A DNA stretch of 64,000 nt from Arthrobacter citreus (GCF_038405225.1 NZ_CP151657.1:3286001-3350000), one strand, 5' to 3'. Shown: positions 25,922-35,480, counted from the first letter of the stretch. Notes: generated by a model not told the origin, from the letters alone. Translations and numbers: made by a program.

Positions 25922-26473
25922 TTACTCGTAGACGTGCGGTGCCAGGGTTCCGATGAAGTCAAGGTTGCGGTACCGCTCCGCGAAGTCCAGGCCGTAGCCC
26001 ACAACGAACTCGTTGGGGATCTCGTAACCGACGTACTTGACGTCGATTTCCACCTTCGCAGCGGTGGGCTTGCGCAGCAGCGTGCAGATTTCGACGCTGG
26101 CCGGGCCGCGGGACTGCAGGTTGGTGCGCAGCCAGGACAGGGTCAGGCCGGAGTCGATGATGTCTTCGACAATCAGCACGTGCTTGCCGAGGAGGTCCGT
26201 TTCCAGGTCCTTGAGGATCCGGACGACGCCCGAGGACTGAGTGCCGGAGCCGTAGGACGAGACTGCCATCCAGTCCATCGTGACGTGGCTGTGCAGGGCA
26301 CGGGAGAGATCAGCCATGACCATGACGGCGCCCTTGAGCACGCCGACCAGCAGGATGTCTCGCCCGGCGTAGTCGCGGTCAATCTCGGCTGCGAGTTCGG
26401 TCACCCGCGTTTGGATCTGTTCCTTGGTGTAGAGAACGTGCTTGAGGTCTGACTGGACGTCGTGTGAATCCAC
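25922..26473 (-). CDS. hpt: Hypoxanthine phosphoribosyltransferase
   Basis: 183 residues; salvages hypoxanthine and guanine with PRPP. The PRPP-binding loop is HVLIVEDIIDSGLTLSWL; upstream ILLVGVLKGAVMVMADL and MAVSSYGSGTQSSG are the family's other landmarks, with VGYGLDFAERYRNL near the C-terminus. GTG start with GGGAG at a seven-base spacing. Adjacent to tilS upstream and ftsH downstream, the standard order in many bacteria. Confidence 0.96.
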   Translation of the reverse strand: MDSHDVQSDLKHVLYTKEQIQTRVTELAAEIDRDYAGRDILLVGVLKGAVMVMADLSRALHSHVTMDWMAVSSYGSGTQSSGVVRILKDLETDLLGKHVLIVEDIIDSGLTLSWLRTNLQSRGPASVEICTLLRKPTAAKVEIDVKYVGYEIPNEFVVGYGLDFAERYRNLDFIGTLAPHVYE

Positions 26474-26509
26474 GAATGGCTCCCGGGTACGAGATGTTGC
26501 AGCTGGATT

Positions 26510-27658
26510 TTAGGTGCTGCTCTTTTTCCTAAAGACAAGATTGCCATAGCCGGAGGGGCCTTGGGGAACGGGATTTGTGCGCACCTGGCGGTAAACGCTC
26601 ACTTTGCCGACCAGTTCCACCGGGCCCGCGGACCCGGTGCGGCGCAGAAGTGCCTCCACTGAACGCAGTCTCTCGTAGCTGGGCTGGGCGGCTCCGAGTT
26701 CGACGGCGGCCAGAGCCAGGACGCGCTGGCGTACGGCGGGAGCCAGCTCACGCAGCTGTGCTTCCGGCAGCAGGAGCGTGCCGGAATCAGCAGTCCCGGC
26801 GCCGGCGGCATCCGCTGGAGAGACGCGCAGCCGCTCAAACGTTTCGGCGCTCACGGCGTCGAGGTAGTCCGCGTCATTGGCGAGGATACGTGAGGAACGG
26901 AACAGCGCCTCGGCGATTCCCGGGCCCAGTTTCTCTTCCAGGAACGGCAAAACCTCTGCCCGGACCCGCGACCGGGCAAAGGCCGGATCGGAGTTGGTGG
27001 GATCAAACCAGGGATCCAGGCCCTCGCTTTCGCAGATCTCCTCAGTCTCGCTGCGGCGCAGCCCGAGCAGTGGACGCAGGTATTTCCCGCGCACGGCCCG
27101 CATGCCTGCCAGCGACCGGGTGCCCGATCCGCGCGCGAGGCCCAGGAGCACCTGCTCGGCCTGGTCATCCAGTGTGTGCCCGAGCAGCACGGCGCTGGCG
27201 CCGGTCTCCTCCACGGCCTCGTCCAGGGCCGCGTACCGTACGGTCCTGGCAGCCGCTTCCGGACCCATGCCAGTGGCGGGCACCGAGACGGTGCGGACCT
27301 GGACCGGGTCCAGTCCCATGTTCCGCAGCTTCCGGGCGGCGGCTGCGGCGACGTCGGCCGAGCCGGGCTGCAGTGCGTGGTCCACGACGACGGCGCCCAC
27401 CCGGTAGTCGCCCCGGCGGGCGAAGAACGAGGCGGCTTCGGCCAGGGCCAGGGAGTCCGGACCGCCGCTGCACGCCACCAGCAGCAGCGGCGGCGGAACG
27501 GCGGCGGTGCCCCGCGGCGCCAGCCCGGCGTCGTCGAGCGCTTCCCGGATCATGTTCCGGGCCTTGCCGAGGGTGGGGTTCAGGCGTTTGCGGGGTCGCC
27601 CTGAGGTGGAGTTCGAGGGAACACCGGGGACGAAAAAATCAGAGTCTTGCCTGTGCAC
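26510..27658 (-). CDS. tilS: tRNA(Ile)-lysidine synthetase TilS
   Basis: Modifies C34 of the minor isoleucine tRNA so that it reads AUA. The N-type ATP pyrophosphatase loop is SGGPDS, preceded by PPLLLVAC. Other motifs are VDHALQPGSADVA, LLGHTLDDQAEQVLLGLARGSG and LRPLLGLRRSETEEICESEGL. 382 residues if the GTG at 27658, six bases after the protease stop, is used; the ATG at 27553 would give 347. I keep the longer form because the segment RLNPTLGKARNMIREAL resembles the N-terminus of other actinobacterial TilS proteins. Start is moderately certain, function very certain. Confidence 0.92.
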   Translation of the reverse strand: MHRQDSDFFVPGVPSNSTSGRPRKRLNPTLGKARNMIREALDDAGLAPRGTAAVPPPLLLVACSGGPDSLALAEAASFFARRGDYRVGAVVVDHALQPGSADVAAAAARKLRNMGLDPVQVRTVSVPATGMGPEAAARTVRYAALDEAVEETGASAVLLGHTLDDQAEQVLLGLARGSGTRSLAGMRAVRGKYLRPLLGLRRSETEEICESEGLDPWFDPTNSDPAFARSRVRAEVLPFLEEKLGPGIAEALFRSSRILANDADYLDAVSAETFERLRVSPADAAGAGTADSGTLLLPEAQLRELAPAVRQRVLALAAVELGAAQPSYERLRSVEALLRRTGSAGPVELVGKVSVYRQVRTNPVPQGPSGYGNLVFRKKSST

Positions 27659-27664
27659 GTGCGG

Positions 27665-28825
27665 TTACAGTCCCATCCGGGTCATCCACAGGGAGGGATT
27701 GTGGATTTCAGCTTCGCTGGGAAGATTGGCCGGGCCCTCCCAGACCCGGTTGAAGCCGTCCATGCCGGCGCCGTCGACAACCGCACGGACAAACTTCGAG
27801 CCGTCCTTGTACTGGCGCATCTTGGCGTCCAGTCCCATGATCTGCCGGAAGAAACGGTCCAGCCAGCCGTGGCTCTTGCCGCGGGCGTTAAAACGCTGCC
27901 TGATCGTCTTCACGCTGGGAACGATTGAGGAGTCGACGGCGTCCATCACCACGTTGGCGTGGCCCTCCAGCAGCGACATGACCGCGGTCAGGTGGGACAT
28001 CCGTTCCTTGTCCTCGGGGTCCTGCAGCAGGGACATGATGTCCATGGGCCGCTTGGGAACGCCGTCACCACCGTCACCGCCATCACCGCCGGTTCCGCCG
28101 GTCAGCGCCTCGCGGCCGGCAGGCGACGCGAGGGTCTTGGCGGCCTGGCCGATGCGCTCGGACAGGGTTTGGGCCTTGTCCATCAAACCGTTGGTGAGCA
28201 TGCCGATCTGTTCCAGCATGTGATCGCGCAGCCACGGCGCGGCCGCGAACTGGACCCGGTGGGTCTGCTCGTGCAGGCATACCCACAGCCGGAAATCAGC
28301 CGGGACCACGTTCAGTTCACGTTCCAGGGCAATGATGTTCGGTGCCACCAGCAGCAACCGGCCGCCGGAAGGACCGCCGGGGGTTTTCGCGGAGAACGGA
28401 TCGTACTGTCCGAGCACCTTCGAGGAGAGGAAGGCCAGGACGGCGCCCAGCTGGGCCCCGGTGACGGTGCCGCTCAGGGCCGTGTTCGTGTTTGTCAGCT
28501 GGTCCGGGCGGGTTTGCGCCAGGTGTTCCAGCGCCGGGTTCATCAGTGCGGCAAAGCTGCGGGAATTGGCCTTGGCCCAGGATGCCCGGTCCACCACCAG
28601 CACCTCGGAATCGCGCAGGTCCCGGGCAGCTTCCAGCCCGGTGATGCGGTGGACGTGGGTCACTGCCTCGTCGGCGCGGGCGCGCAGGTCCGCAACGGCT
28701 TCGCGGATTTCGCGGGCCGGCATCTTGGGGCCGGCGGATACCAGGGTGGCCGCAGTTCCGGCGGCCAGGTCCCAGTTCACCAGATCGGGGGCGGCTGAGG
28801 CGGGGTGGCGCTGATAGCTCTCCAT
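27665..28825 (-). CDS. Zincin-like zinc-dependent metalloprotease, DUF2342 family
   Basis: 386 residues, apparently cytoplasmic (no signal peptide). The central segment RLWVCLHEQTHRVQFAAAPWLRDHM contains HEQTH, a HExxH zinc motif, and SLLEGHANVVMDAVD supplies a downstream glutamate that fits a zincin ligand. The middle has a Gly/Asp linker (GGTGGDGGDGGDG). These features match DUF2342, sometimes labelled coenzyme-F420-biosynthesis-associated, whose substrate is unknown. It sits six bases before tilS and 61 bases after dacB. Not part of F420 synthesis in this window. Confidence 0.88.
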   Translation of the reverse strand: MESYQRHPASAAPDLVNWDLAAGTAATLVSAGPKMPAREIREAVADLRARADEAVTHVHRITGLEAARDLRDSEVLVVDRASWAKANSRSFAALMNPALEHLAQTRPDQLTNTNTALSGTVTGAQLGAVLAFLSSKVLGQYDPFSAKTPGGPSGGRLLLVAPNIIALERELNVVPADFRLWVCLHEQTHRVQFAAAPWLRDHMLEQIGMLTNGLMDKAQTLSERIGQAAKTLASPAGREALTGGTGGDGGDGGDGVPKRPMDIMSLLQDPEDKERMSHLTAVMSLLEGHANVVMDAVDSSIVPSVKTIRQRFNARGKSHGWLDRFFRQIMGLDAKMRQYKDGSKFVRAVVDGAGMDGFNRVWEGPANLPSEAEIHNPSLWMTRMGL

Positions 28826-28886
28826 TCATCCATCAGACCACATGGCCTCCCTCATTGAAGAGGGGTTCGCTCAACGCCAAACGCCG

Positions 28887-30395
28887 TCAGCGGCAGCCGC
28901 ACCCGGCCAGGACGGCTGCGGCGGCGTCGACGGCGTCGCGGGCCTGCGCCGTGTTGGCCTCGAGTCCATTGGCCACGAAGGCGAAGGACAGCAGCCGGCC
29001 GTCTGCGTCAGTGACGTACCCGCTGAGCGATGTCACGGCGAACAGGGTTCCGGTTTTGCCCCGGACGATGCCGGCGGCGGACTCCGAAGGCGGAGTGCCG
29101 TCGGAGAACCTGGAGGCGAGGGTGCCGCTCAGCCCGGCGACCGGGAGGGAGTATGGCAGGGCACGCACGTCGTTTTCCGTTGTGGTCAATGACGCCTGCA
29201 CCGTTGCGGCGAGCTGCCCGGTGGTGATTTCCGTTCCGGCGGCCAGCCCGGAGGCATCGGCCAGGACCAGTCCCGCCGTATCAACGCCAAGCCGGGACAC
29301 CGCGGCAGCCACTGCATCCGTTCCGCCCTGGAACGTTGCTTCCCGGCCGGTGGCCAGTGCACTCATTCGGGCCAGTGCTTCGGCCAGGTAATTGTCCGAG
29401 GTGAGCAGCATGTGCCGGACCTGGTCCGCAACGGGAGCCGACTCAACCGCGGCCAGCTGCTCAGCGCCGTCGGCTGCGGTGCCGCGTTCAATGACGGGGT
29501 TCACGCTGAATCCGTATCCGGCGGCCGATGTTTTCAGCGCGCCGGCAAAGGCCTTGGCCGCCGCCAGGGCTGCGTCGTCGACCCGCGGACCGGAGGAGAC
29601 CCCTTCTTCGGCCCAGGCGGAATTGATGGCCAGCGGATACAGAGCCGCCATTTCTCCGGCCTCCACGTCCTCGGTGCTCCAGTCCGGCGACAGGGAGTCC
29701 CCGGTGAAGAGAGTGTCGTCGACCTGGACGCGGACGGTTCCCGTGGTTCCCCGTGCCTTTAGTGCCGCCGCCGTCTTATCGGCGAGGGTGGCCAAGCCGG
29801 CCCGGGCCGCCGTATGGTCTTCATCCGATTGGCCGTCATCAGTTTGGACTTCGTCCGTTTGGCCGCCATCAGTCTCGTCCGGCTGCTCGTCGTCCGATTC
29901 ACCAGCGGTCAGGAGAACGTCTCCCCCGCCCTTGAGCACAATGGTTCCCCCGGCCCTGCCCTGGTGGACGGATGTTTCAAACCGGGTGTCGGCTCCGAGG
30001 TCCGCGAGTGCGGCGGCGGCCGTGAGGATCTTGAGGCTGGATGCCGGTGTTACCGCACTGGAGCCGTCGAGGTCATAGAGGACCTCCCCAGTCATGGCAT
30101 CCAGAACCGAACCGTGGAACGTCCCGCTGCCGGTGACCGTCAGTTCGGCGTCCAGCAGTTCCTTGAGGGCCGCCGGGTCCGGGGCCGCCGATCCGGTGCC
30201 TGCCGGGACCGGGAATTCCTCGCCGCCGGCGGCAAGCCGGGATGGCGCGTTCTGGTGGGACGGCACCACGAGCTGCCGCTGGGGCTGCTCGGAACGGAGG
30301 GCGGCGAGGACCGGGGGCCCGACGTAGAGGGCCAGCGGGAGAACCAGCACGGCAAGAACCAGGGTCAGCAGCAGGCCGGTAAACGCCCGAGCCAT
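28887..30395 (-). CDS. dacB: D-alanyl-D-alanine carboxypeptidase/endopeptidase (PBP4, class C)
   Basis: 502 residues from the ATG at 30395. The N-terminal signal anchor is GLLLTLVLAVLVLPLALYVGPPV. Catalytic motifs are SxxK in VTPASSLKILTAAAAL, the SxN motif SDN in LLTSDNYLAEALARM, and KTG in GIVRGKTGTLFAV. The low-complexity insert rich in Asp, Glu and Gln (ESDDEQPDETDGGQTDEVQ in part) interrupts the domain between the first and second motif, as PBP4-type enzymes often carry extra domains there. It trims peptidoglycan peptides outside the membrane. Divergent from ppa. Confidence 0.94.
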   Translation of the reverse strand: MARAFTGLLLTLVLAVLVLPLALYVGPPVLAALRSEQPQRQLVVPSHQNAPSRLAAGGEEFPVPAGTGSAAPDPAALKELLDAELTVTGSGTFHGSVLDAMTGEVLYDLDGSSAVTPASSLKILTAAAALADLGADTRFETSVHQGRAGGTIVLKGGGDVLLTAGESDDEQPDETDGGQTDEVQTDDGQSDEDHTAARAGLATLADKTAAALKARGTTGTVRVQVDDTLFTGDSLSPDWSTEDVEAGEMAALYPLAINSAWAEEGVSSGPRVDDAALAAAKAFAGALKTSAAGYGFSVNPVIERGTAADGAEQLAAVESAPVADQVRHMLLTSDNYLAEALARMSALATGREATFQGGTDAVAAAVSRLGVDTAGLVLADASGLAAGTEITTGQLAATVQASLTTTENDVRALPYSLPVAGLSGTLASRFSDGTPPSESAAGIVRGKTGTLFAVTSLSGYVTDADGRLLSFAFVANGLEANTAQARDAVDAAAAVLAGCGCR

Positions 30396-30623
30396 CGCCT
30401 CACCACTGCTTTCCGTTAGCCTCGTCCACTGCCGGAAACAGTGAAAGGGCACCAAGACATATATCTTTAAGACTAGACCGGCGCCGCAGCCCGCGTTGAC
30501 GCGGACACTCACGCGGCTGTTGGCGTGTTGATCAGCCTACGTTCACGGCACCGTTTTCCTTGACGCCGCGTTCGCCAATCCGTTGTGCGGTGCCCCCGGG
30601 TGCCGCGCGCAAGAGGAGTATCC

Positions 30624-31169
30624 ATGAAGCTCGACGTCACCATCGAGATCCCCAAGGGATCCCGGGTCAAGTACGAAATCGACCACGAAACCCACCGCCT
30701 GCGCCTGGACCGCATCCTCTTCACGTCCATGGCCTACCCCACCCACTACGGCTACTTCGAGAACACCCTCGGTGAGGACGGCGATCCCCTGGACGCGCTG
30801 GTCATGCTGCAGGACTTCGACCTGATGCCGGGCGTCCTGGTGGAATCCCGCCCGATCGGCGTGTTCAACATGGTGGACGACGGCGGCGGAGACGCCAAGG
30901 TTCTGTGCGTTCCCGTGGACCCGCGTTTCGATCACATCCAGGACATCTCGGACGTGTCCGACTTCCTGCTCGATGAGATCAAGCACTTCTTCACCAAGTA
31001 CAAGGACCTGGAGCCGGGCAAGTGGGTTGAAGCCGCTGACTGGGCCGGCCGCGAAGCTGCCGAGACCGAGGTTGAGGCATCCCTGAAGCGTTTCGAAGCG
31101 CTCGGCGAAGGCAGCGAAGAGGACGAGCCCCAGGGCCGCGACGTCGACGCCGATCCGAAGAACAACTAG
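30624..31169 (+). CDS. ppa: Inorganic pyrophosphatase (family I)
   Basis: 181 residues; hydrolyses pyrophosphate from biosynthetic reactions. Signature [12 protein letters not shown] has the metal-binding aspartates; [24 protein letters not shown] and the C-terminal region [17 protein letters not shown] are also canonical. The ATG at 30624 has AAGAGGAG five bases upstream. Monocistronic, ending in a strong intrinsic terminator. Confidence 0.97.
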   Translation: MKLDVTIEIPKGSRVKYEIDHETHRLRLDRILFTSMAYPTHYGYFENTLGEDGDPLDALVMLQDFDLMPGVLVESRPIGVFNMVDDGGGDAKVLCVPVDPRFDHIQDISDVSDFLLDEIKHFFTKYKDLEPGKWVEAADWAGREAAETEVEASLKRFEALGEGSEEDEPQGRDVDADPKNN

Positions 31170-31220
31170 CACTTCCTGCCCGGCCGGTGCCCCAGCGGTG
31201 CCGGATCCGGATCAGCGCCC

Positions 31221-31264
31221 GACGGCGGCTGCCCCCTTTACGGGGCGGCCGCCGTCGTCGTTTT
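31221..31264 (+). terminator. Intrinsic terminator of ppa
   Basis: A 15-base stem (31221-31235 with 31242-31256, one T-G pair) with a six-base loop, followed by GTCGTTTT. 51 bases after the ppa stop. Confidence 0.85.
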
Positions 31265-31403
31265 GCACTGATTCCCTGATGCCGTTTTGCTGTGGTTCCG
31301 TGATGCCGGCTGCGCCGGTCCGGTGATTTTCCTGCCCACCGTCGGGGCAAGGCTTACGATGGCGCGCCGCAACCGAATCCGGTTGTTTTTCCTGCTGCTC
31401 TGG

Positions 31404-31409
31404 CATGCT
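31404..31409 (+). promoter_or_regulatory. -10 element (CATGCT) of the SatD-like gene
   Basis: CATGCT is six bases before the ATG at 31416, and TTGTTT (31383-31388) lies 15 bases further upstream. This suggests a leaderless transcript; the hexamer lacks the first T of TANNNT. Confidence 0.4.
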
Positions 31410-31415
31410 GATCCC

Positions 31416-32045
31416 ATGCATTACGTGCTGACCATTAACCAGCGGGACTCGCGGGAATCCGGAGACCTCGTCCCGGACCTGATCCGGTCACTGCGGCATC
31501 TGCCGGCATCTGTCCCGTTCCAGCGCTCCGTTGGCGACGAAGCGCAGGGCGTGCTGGCCGATGCCCCGGCGGCCGTGGAGGCGGCGCTGACGGCCATCCG
31601 GCAGCGGCGCTGGAACGTGGGGATCGGCGTCGGCGAACTGCGCCCGCCGCTGAAGCAGGCCATTCTGGATAATGACGGCTTCGGACTGGTCTACACCCGC
31701 CGCGCCGTGGACCGGGCACGAAAAACCGGCGAGCGTATTCCGCTTGCCGTGGACGGTCCGGATATGGATATTGCGGCCGAGGCCCAGGCTGTCCTGCGGC
31801 TGCTCGGCCAGATAGTGGCAAGCCGGACCGACGCCGAATGGAAGGTCCTGGATCTGATGACGCCGGGCGCGCGCGGCCAGCAGAAGTACGTGGCCGAACT
31901 CCTGGGCATCACCACGCAGGCAGTCAGCAAGGCTGTGGTGCGCTCCCACTGGCAGGAGGAGTGGGCAACCCGTCCCGCCGCAGCCCGGCTGCTGTCGCTC
32001 TGCTACGGACCGGCGGCACTGCCGCCTGCAGCGCTGACCTACTGA
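31416..32045 (+). CDS. SatD-like / HTH regulator
   Basis: 209 residues. The N-terminal domain (YVLTINQRDSRESGD, then FQRSVGDEAQGVLADAP and WNVGIGVGEL) has the pattern of SatD-family proteins, which look like catalytically altered nucleotide-cyclase or polymerase folds. The C-terminal part contains a helix-turn-helix (QQKYVAELLGITTQAVSKAVVRSHWQEE in outline), so it is probably a DNA-binding regulator. The open frame extends 43 codons upstream into unlikely sequence, and the ATG at 31416 begins right after a -10-like hexamer. Targets unknown. Confidence 0.75.
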   Translation: MHYVLTINQRDSRESGDLVPDLIRSLRHLPASVPFQRSVGDEAQGVLADAPAAVEAALTAIRQRRWNVGIGVGELRPPLKQAILDNDGFGLVYTRRAVDRARKTGERIPLAVDGPDMDIAAEAQAVLRLLGQIVASRTDAEWKVLDLMTPGARGQQKYVAELLGITTQAVSKAVVRSHWQEEWATRPAAARLLSLCYGPAALPPAALTY

Positions 32046-32065
32046 CCAGCCGGGGTTACGCCGGC

Positions 32066-32917
32066 TTAGGCCTGAGCGTCCGACAGCCCGCGGAGAATTG
32101 TTGCCGCGCCGTCTTCATAAACGGTTCCCGTGACTTCAGTGGCCGCTTCCAGGACCTCCTGCGGAGCCTGGCCCATGGCCACTCCCCGGCCCGCCCAGCC
32201 GAGCATCTCGATGTCATTGCGGCCGTCACCCATGGCCAGGGTGTGTTTCCGGTCGATATCCAGGGTGCAGCGGACCTTTTCCAGGGCGCTGGCCTTGGTG
32301 ACGCCCTCGGCCGCGATATCCAGCCACGCGGTCCAGCCCACGGAATACGTCACGCCGTGCAGCCCGATGGCCCGCACCGCCTCGCCGAACTCCTCGGCGG
32401 TTGAATCGGTGCTGAACACCACCACGCGGACCGCCTCAGCGCTGCGCAGCCGTTCAAAGTCGACGGGCTGGGCCTCGACACCAAAGCTGGCGTCCTGGAA
32501 CCGTTCCGTGGAGAGGAAGTTGCCGTGGGAGTCCTCGAGCGCAAATTTGGCCGTGGGCAGGCTGACCCGCAGGGCGTCCAGTGCCACCGAGGGGTCAAAG
32601 ACCACCCGGTCCAGCACCCGGTAACCGTCGGGCAGTGAAGTGTCGATTTCCAGGGTGACGCCACCGTTGGAGCACACGCAGTAGCCCTTGGTGATGCCGA
32701 GGCGTTCCAGGATGGGAAGGGCCGCTCCGTACGAGCGTCCCGTGGCGATCACCAGGTGGTGCCCGGCCGCGATGGCGGCCTGTGCGGCTTCGCGGACACC
32801 GGCGGACATGTGTCCGTCATGGTCCACGAGGGTGCCGTCAACGTCCAGTGCTACGAGGTGCGGATTGTTACGGGGATCTTGCCGGTCTTCGATGCCGGCA
32901 CTTGTCAAAGTAGTCAT
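32066..32917 (-). CDS. HAD-superfamily Cof-type sugar phosphatase
   Basis: 283 residues, class IIB HAD. Motif I DVDGTLVDHDG holds the nucleophile; motif II is in VIATGRSYGA, the lysine of motif III in EGVTKASALEKV, and motif IV is GDGRNDIEML. Substrate is likely a small phosphorylated sugar or cofactor. Follows serS on the same strand after 96 bases. The ATG directly abuts AAGGGAG; a TTG at 32908 would have better spacing, whereas the ATG would fit a nearly leaderless start with TAAATA upstream. Confidence 0.88.
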   Translation of the reverse strand: MTTLTSAGIEDRQDPRNNPHLVALDVDGTLVDHDGHMSAGVREAAQAAIAAGHHLVIATGRSYGAALPILERLGITKGYCVCSNGGVTLEIDTSLPDGYRVLDRVVFDPSVALDALRVSLPTAKFALEDSHGNFLSTERFQDASFGVEAQPVDFERLRSAEAVRVVVFSTDSTAEEFGEAVRAIGLHGVTYSVGWTAWLDIAAEGVTKASALEKVRCTLDIDRKHTLAMGDGRNDIEMLGWAGRGVAMGQAPQEVLEAATEVTGTVYEDGAATILRGLSDAQA

Positions 32918-33013
32918 CTCCCTTATTTAAACAGAAGACCGCTGATCCTCAAAGGACTCATCTCACATCTGCGCTGATTCCGGCAACAACTTTCCCTCCG
33001 GCACCACCTGTCC

Positions 33014-34291
33014 CTACAGGACGGGCAGGACCTCGAGTCCGCCGAGGTAGGGGCGAAGGGCGGCAGGCACCGTGACGGATCCGTCCGGGTTCTGGTGGTG
33101 CTCCAGGATGGCCACGATCCACCGGGTGGTGGCCAGGGTTCCGTTGAGCGTGGCCACGGCCCGCGTTCCCTTGCCCTCGCCGTCCTGGCGTTCGCGGATG
33201 TTCAGTCGGCGGGCCTGGAAGGTGGTGCAGTTGGACGTGGATGTCAGCTCCCGGTAGGCGTTCTGGGTGGGAACCCATGCCTCGCAGTCGAACTTCCGGG
33301 CGGCGGACATGCCCAGGTCCCCGGCTGCGGTGTCGATGACGCGGTACGGCAGCTCCACCTTGGCCAGCATTTCCTCTTCCCAGGCCAGCAGCCGCTGATG
33401 CTCCGCGGCGGCGTCCTCCGGCTTGGTGTAAATGAACATTTCCACCTTGTTGAACTGGTGGACGCGGATGATGCCGCGGGTGTCCTTGCCGTGGGATCCG
33501 GCTTCCCTGCGGTAGCAGGAGGACCAGCCGGCGTAGCGGACGGGGCCGCCGTTCAGGTCCAGGATTTCGTCGGCGTGGTAGCCGGCCAGGGGCACCTCGG
33601 ACGTGCCCACCAGGTAAAGGTCGTCGTCGGCCAGACGGTAGATCTCGGCGTCGTGCGCAACGTCGAACCCGGTGCCCTGCATGGTTTCGGGGCGGACCAG
33701 CGTGGGAGTGATCATGGGAACAAAACCGGCCTGCACGGCCTGGTCCATGGCCATGTTCAGCAGTGCGAGCTCCAGGCGGGCACCGACACCGCGCAGGAAG
33801 TAGAACCGCGAGCCGGAGACCTTGGCGCCGCGCTCCATGTCAATGGCGCCCAGCAGTTCACCGATTTCCAGGTGGTCGCGGGGTGTGAAGCCCTCGGCCT
33901 CGAAGTCACGGGGCTTTCCGACCGTCTTGAGAACCTCGAAGTCGTCCTCGCCGCCGGCCGGAACGCCGTCCTGCACCAGGTTCGGGATCCGGCGCAGCAG
34001 CGCGTCGGACTCGGCCTGGGCGGCGTCAGCTTCGGCGCCGGCCGTCTTGACGGCACCGGCCAGTTCCTTGACCTCGGCCAGGAGCGCCTGCTTTTCCTCA
34101 CCCTTGGCCTTGGCGACGCGCTTTCCAAACGCATTCTGCTCGGCGCGCAGGTTCTCGAAGCGGGTGCGGGAATCCCGGCGGGCAGCGTCTGCGGCAATGA
34201 TCGCATCCACCAGGGACTCGTCCGCTTGGCGGGCGCGCTGGGAGGCTCGGAATTTTTCAGGGTTTTCGCGGAGCTCATTTACATCGATCAC
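33014..34291 (-). CDS. serS: Seryl-tRNA synthetase
   Basis: 425 residues. The N-terminal coiled-coil arm (about residues 28-105, [28 protein letters not shown] in part) precedes the class II core, with motif 2 [16 protein letters not shown] and motif 3 [18 protein letters not shown]. The GTG start begins [14 protein letters not shown], the classic SerRS N-terminus. TACTCT sits exactly six bases upstream and there is no ribosome binding site, so this is the most convincing leaderless gene in the window. Confidence 0.97.
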   Translation of the reverse strand: MIDVNELRENPEKFRASQRARQADESLVDAIIAADAARRDSRTRFENLRAEQNAFGKRVAKAKGEEKQALLAEVKELAGAVKTAGAEADAAQAESDALLRRIPNLVQDGVPAGGEDDFEVLKTVGKPRDFEAEGFTPRDHLEIGELLGAIDMERGAKVSGSRFYFLRGVGARLELALLNMAMDQAVQAGFVPMITPTLVRPETMQGTGFDVAHDAEIYRLADDDLYLVGTSEVPLAGYHADEILDLNGGPVRYAGWSSCYRREAGSHGKDTRGIIRVHQFNKVEMFIYTKPEDAAAEHQRLLAWEEEMLAKVELPYRVIDTAAGDLGMSAARKFDCEAWVPTQNAYRELTSTSNCTTFQARRLNIRERQDGEGKGTRAVATLNGTLATTRWIVAILEHHQNPDGSVTVPAALRPYLGGLEVLPVL

Positions 34292-34297
34292 GCTTCA

Positions 34298-34303
34298 AGA
34301 GTA
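34298..34303 (-). promoter_or_regulatory. -10 element (TACTCT) of serS, leaderless
   Basis: The minus-strand TACTCT ends six bases before the serS GTG. The start codon is fixed independently by the conserved SerRS N-terminus. Confidence 0.65.
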
Positions 34304-34355
34304 CCCAAAACCGCGGCAGGGCCTGGCATGGACCCGGGTTAGGCTGGGAACCACT

Positions 34356-35480
34356 ATGTCCACTCCCCAGATCCTCCTGCTTTCACTCCTCCTGGCCCTC
34401 GCGGCGGCGGGTGTGGTGTGGGCTTCGGTACGGCGACGGCGTCGCAAATCCGCGGGGCAGGCTGTCGTCAAGACGCTGGCCCCGGGGCACCAGAGAGTTG
34501 CAGTGGTCATCAATCCCATCAAGGTGCAGGCTCCGGCGGCACGGGTGCTGCTGGAGCAGGCGTGCGAGCTGGCCGGATGGGACCCGCCGCTGTTTCTGGA
34601 AACCACGGCCGACAGCCCCGGCTTTGAACAGGCGCGGTGGGCAGTGCAGTCAGGGGCCGACGTCGTTGTTGCGGCCGGTGGCGACGGAACCGTGCGGGAG
34701 GTTGCCCGTGCCCTGGCCAATAATCCGGCCGCCCTGGGGCTGCTCCCGCTGGGTACCGGAAACCTGCTGGCGCGGAACCTCGGCCTGCCGGTGCTGGACC
34801 TCCCGGCGGCCGTCAGCACCGCGCTGCACGGGCAGGAACGGCGCATCGACATGGGCACCATGACGCAGGAGAACTCGGTCACGGGGGAAACCAGCAGCAG
34901 TGCCTTCCTGGTGATGGGCGGTATCGGCCTGGATGCCGAAGTGCTGGCGGCCACCCGGGACGACCTGAAGGAACGCGTTGGCTGGATGGCCTACAGCGAG
35001 GCCGGTGTGCGGCTCCTGCCGGGACGCCGGACCAAGATGTCCATTTCCCTGGACGGCGAGCCGGCGCGGGTGCGCAAGGTGCGCAGCATCCTGTTTGCGA
35101 ACATTGGGCGGCTGCCGGCCGGAATCGACTTCATCCCCGAAGCCCGCATGGACGACGGTCTCCTGGACGTGGTGGTCATGAGTCCGCGCAGCCTGGCCGG
35201 CTGGTTATGGCTGGCGGGCAAGGTGGTCACCAAATATCCCAAAGACCTTCCGGTGATTGACCACCGCCGTGCAAAGACCGTGGAAATCAGCGTGGGCCAG
35301 CCCACCCGCACCCAGTTGGACGGCGATGTCACCGGAACCGCCACCACCGTGCGGGTTCAGGTCAACCCGCTGGCGCTGCTGATCCGTTCACCGGCACCGG
35401 CCCGGCCGCGGCCCCGGCCGTTCGGGGGCCGGAACCAGGTTCCGGCCCGGAACGGGGCCGCGGCGGGCAGGACTTCCTAG
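34356..35480 (+). CDS. Diacylglycerol kinase-family lipid kinase
   Basis: 374 residues. An N-terminal hydrophobic helix (ILLLSLLLALAAAGVVWASV) followed by RRRRRKS anchors it in the membrane. The catalytic domain shows RVAVVINPIKVQ, AAGGDGTVREVA (nucleotide GGDGT motif) and LLPLGTGNLLARNL; the C-terminal part has DGLLDVVVMSPRSLAGWLWL and QLDGD. It probably phosphorylates a lipid such as diacylglycerol; in actinobacteria, paralogues also act in mannosylinositol-lipid pathways. The 42-residue Pro/Arg-rich tail overlaps the next convergent gene by four bases. Confidence 0.88.
   Translation: MSTPQILLLSLLLALAAAGVVWASVRRRRRKSAGQAVVKTLAPGHQRVAVVINPIKVQAPAARVLLEQACELAGWDPPLFLETTADSPGFEQARWAVQSGADVVVAAGGDGTVREVARALANNPAALGLLPLGTGNLLARNLGLPVLDLPAAVSTALHGQERRIDMGTMTQENSVTGETSSSAFLVMGGIGLDAEVLAATRDDLKERVGWMAYSEAGVRLLPGRRTKMSISLDGEPARVRKVRSILFANIGRLPAGIDFIPEARMDDGLLDVVVMSPRSLAGWLWLAGKVVTKYPKDLPVIDHRRAKTVEISVGQPTRTQLDGDVTGTATTVRVQVNPLALLIRSPAPARPRPRPFGGRNQVPARNGAAAGRTS

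Noticed and set aside
30396-30623. TTGACG at 30496 as the -35 of ppa
   Set aside because: No TANNNT hexamer lies 16-18 bases downstream, so no promoter is called.
32905-32917. TTG at 32908 as the start of the HAD gene
   Set aside because: It has good spacing to AAGGGAG, but the ATG at 32917 gives the same fold and fits a nearly leaderless start. The call stays uncertain and is noted in the feature.
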